NCBI RefSeq assembly: GCF_018343515.1
Contig: NZ_JAGYPD010000005.1
Span: 62,001 to 126,000 of the forward strand
DNA: 64,000 nucleotides
Direction of reading: 5' to 3'
Source of the DNA: Bacillus sp. FJAT-50079
GTDB taxonomy: Bacteria; Bacillota; Bacilli; Bacillales; Bacillaceae_C
Below the pieces are notes generated by a model. That model had not been told where the DNA came from. It worked only from the letters and a program-made list of their open reading frames with translations, and did not search any database. Each line of letters starts with the position of its first letter. The stretch's first letter is position 1. The translations under genes and the position numbers were made by a program. Shown here in pieces: positions 62,643-64,000 of the stretch.

Positions 62643-62927
62643 ATGATGGAATTTCCGATTATTCACACAAGTATTTGGGACGGAGTCATCGCTGTTCCAT
62701 TAATCGTAATTATGACTCAATTTTTCAAATTATTTCCGATCCCCCGCCACTACTTCCCTACAATCGCTGCCATTTTTGGTTATACGATCTCAATTTTTTA
62801 TAGCCATCGTTACAATATATGGGCAGGAATTATTATGGGTGGATTTTACAGTGGCGCCGCCATCGGTTTGTACTCTTCATTAAAAACATCTTGGTATGCG
62901 TTTCGAAAGGAGAAACGTGAGAGTTAA
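62643..62927 (+). CDS. Small membrane protein of unknown function
   Basis: A 94-residue protein with three hydrophobic segments (GVIAVPLIVIMTQFFKLF, YFPTIAAIFGYTISIFY, WAGIIMGGFYSGAAIGLYSS) and a basic tail. The topology is holin-like, but no phage genes are near. GAGGTGAC precedes tandem ATG codons at 62643/62646. Not recognised further. Confidence 0.7.
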   Translation: MMEFPIIHTSIWDGVIAVPLIVIMTQFFKLFPIPRHYFPTIAAIFGYTISIFYSHRYNIWAGIIMGGFYSGAAIGLYSSLKTSWYAFRKEKRES

Positions 62928-63023
62928 TCGGCATTGCAAGTTATAAAGATATGACTATAATCACCAATCCATTTTATATGCATAAAATGCCTATACATTT
63001 AAATGGAAGTGGTGAAAAATATT

Positions 63024-63656
63024 ATGGTATCTTATATGGATTACACTTCTCCATCCACTCAGTACTTCTTTGACGTAAACAAAAGCCCTTTATTTAGAAA
63101 AGATAGTAATAACTATATCAATGTATTAGGAATCCAGCAGTTAAATTCTTTGGAAAATACATCTCTTCTTGATATTTTCCTTAGTAAGAATAATGTGATA
63201 GAGCCCCATTACCATCAAAATGCTGCCCAACTCGTTTATTGTATTTCTGGAGCGGCCACGATTTCCTTGCTGAATCCATTTACAAAACAAATCCAGAATT
63301 ATTCAGTTACACCAGGACAAGTAGCGAACATTCCACAAGGATGGTGGCATTATGAGGTTGCCACTGCTGATCACACACATCTTCTCGCTATTTTTAATGC
63401 ACCAACTCCAGAAGTCATTTTAGGCTCCGATATTTTAAAATTTACTCCCGCAAAAATTATGGCACATACTTACTGCCTCGATAAGAATGAATGGAAAAAA
63501 GCAATCGCACCGGTTAAGCCGAGCACATATATAGGCCCATACGAGAATTGCAACAGGGAAACAGGAAATATGCCATATATGAACATGTATAATCAACAGC
63601 AAGAGTATATTCGACAATATCCAACATCTTACAACCATAGGTATTGGTCATACTGA
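63024..63656 (+). CDS. Cupin-domain protein, possibly spore-surface
   Basis: A 210-residue protein. The cupin motif 1 is EPHYHQNAAQLVYCISG with the two metal His, and motif 2 is GQVANIPQGWWHYEV. It resembles one half of oxalate decarboxylase-type bicupins. The C-terminus is rich in Tyr, Asn and Gln (MPYMNMYNQQQEYIRQYP), a composition seen in spore coat proteins. ATG 63024 has AGTGGTGA upstream; the frame can extend to 63003. Function uncertain. Confidence 0.75.
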   Translation: MVSYMDYTSPSTQYFFDVNKSPLFRKDSNNYINVLGIQQLNSLENTSLLDIFLSKNNVIEPHYHQNAAQLVYCISGAATISLLNPFTKQIQNYSVTPGQVANIPQGWWHYEVATADHTHLLAIFNAPTPEVILGSDILKFTPAKIMAHTYCLDKNEWKKAIAPVKPSTYIGPYENCNRETGNMPYMNMYNQQQEYIRQYPTSYNHRYWSY

Positions 63657-63699
63657 TCTGAACATATCGAAAAGAATAGAATTTAATTTAAATAAAAAA

Positions 63700-63725
63700 A
63701 GCAAGAGTTCATTACGCCCCTTGCT
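63700..63725 (-). terminator. Intrinsic terminator of the tRNA transcript
   Basis: AGCAAG and CTTGCT pair on the minus strand and are followed by a run of seven T. Confidence 0.65.
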
Positions 63726-63744
63726 ACCACCCATTTTAAAGATA

Positions 63745-63817
63745 CGGCCCCGGCAGGAATTGAACCTGCGACGCACGGTTTAGGAAACCGACGCTCTATC
63801 CACTGAGCTACGGAGCC
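63745..63817 (-). tRNA. tRNA-Arg (anticodon CCT)
   Basis: A 73-base cloverleaf: acceptor GGCTCCG with CGGGGCC, D-arm GCTC..GAGC, anticodon loop TTCCTAA (anticodon CCT, reading AGG), T-arm GCAGG TTCAATT CCTGC. The CCA end is not encoded. The stretch to its right, 63818-64000, shows no gene. Confidence 0.95.
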
Positions 63818-64000
63818 ATGTTATTACTTATTACATTTTTTTATTATACATCACGTCCATTTAGATGAAAAGACCCATAGAAAAATTTAAAAACCCTTAA
63901 AAATAAAGCCATAATTCCGACACAATTATTTGAACTCCGCGATTATATTACAAAGTTCCTTTGATTATCAGTAAAAGTTCCCCTATAATTATTGGTAGAC

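Overview
The window is AT-rich chromosomal DNA from a spore-forming, motile member of the Bacillaceae. It carries genes for sporulation (sspL, pdaA), a flagellar stator (motAB), the flotillin pair yuaF-floT, mreBH, metNPQ under an S-box and queF under a preQ1 riboswitch. Gene order partly matches Bacillus subtilis (alkA-like yfjP, pdaA, yfkD, yfkE, yfkH, yfkK). No species is assigned. Most genes are on the minus strand, so operons read right to left.

Region 1 (1-14.2 kb) is the accessory highlight. Two leftward transcription units lie head to tail. The distal one is an eps exopolysaccharide operon: epsA, epsB, an EAR-like antitermination RNA, epsC, gtaB and the start of epsD. Directly upstream is a complete class II lasso-peptide cluster of the paeninodin/pseudomycoidin type with a doubled front end: cyclase, precursor, cyclase, precursor, HprK-like kinase, PqqD-like RRE protein (B1), transglutaminase-like leader peptidase (B2), nucleotidyltransferase and ABC exporter. 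Neither precursor gene has an annotated-size ORF; both were found by translating the gaps behind the cyclases. One core closely resembles paeninodin. The other is about 40 residues long, starts with Asn and has two Cys. Palindromes of the SinR type (GTTCTTT/AAAGAAC) lie in the eps promoter and upstream of the first cyclase, suggesting shared control of biofilm matrix and lasso peptide.

Region 2 (14.2-31.6 kb) holds DNA repair, spore cortex and membrane genes of the yfj/yfk block, an LPXTG-anchored SGNH hydrolase, methionine uptake and salvage genes, a 20-bp tandem array, a multi-hairpin repeat element, a GNAT-aminotransferase fusion coupled to a PlsY paralogue, and a MarR/MFS pair.

Region 3 (31.6-51.4 kb) is mostly housekeeping: motAB, a polar amino acid ABC pair, an AI-2E family protein, a Mn-type ABC transporter, hmp/nsrR, ampS, ldh with a formate/nitrite channel under a Rex site, a thioesterase, mreBH, flotillin genes with a sigma-W-like promoter, queuosine genes and a carbonic anhydrase.

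Region 4 (51.4-61.0 kb) looks like one nitrate-respiration unit: a NarI/DsrM-like cytochrome, a NapA/NasA-type molybdoenzyme, a four-cluster ferredoxin, a Rieske protein, three small proteins, a NarK-type transporter fused to a PAS domain, a soluble histidine kinase, a NarL-type regulator and a GAF-PAS histidine kinase. A 52-bp tandem array of 17 units lies upstream. The right end (62-64 kb) has sspL, small ORFs, a cupin gene and tRNA-Arg(CCT).
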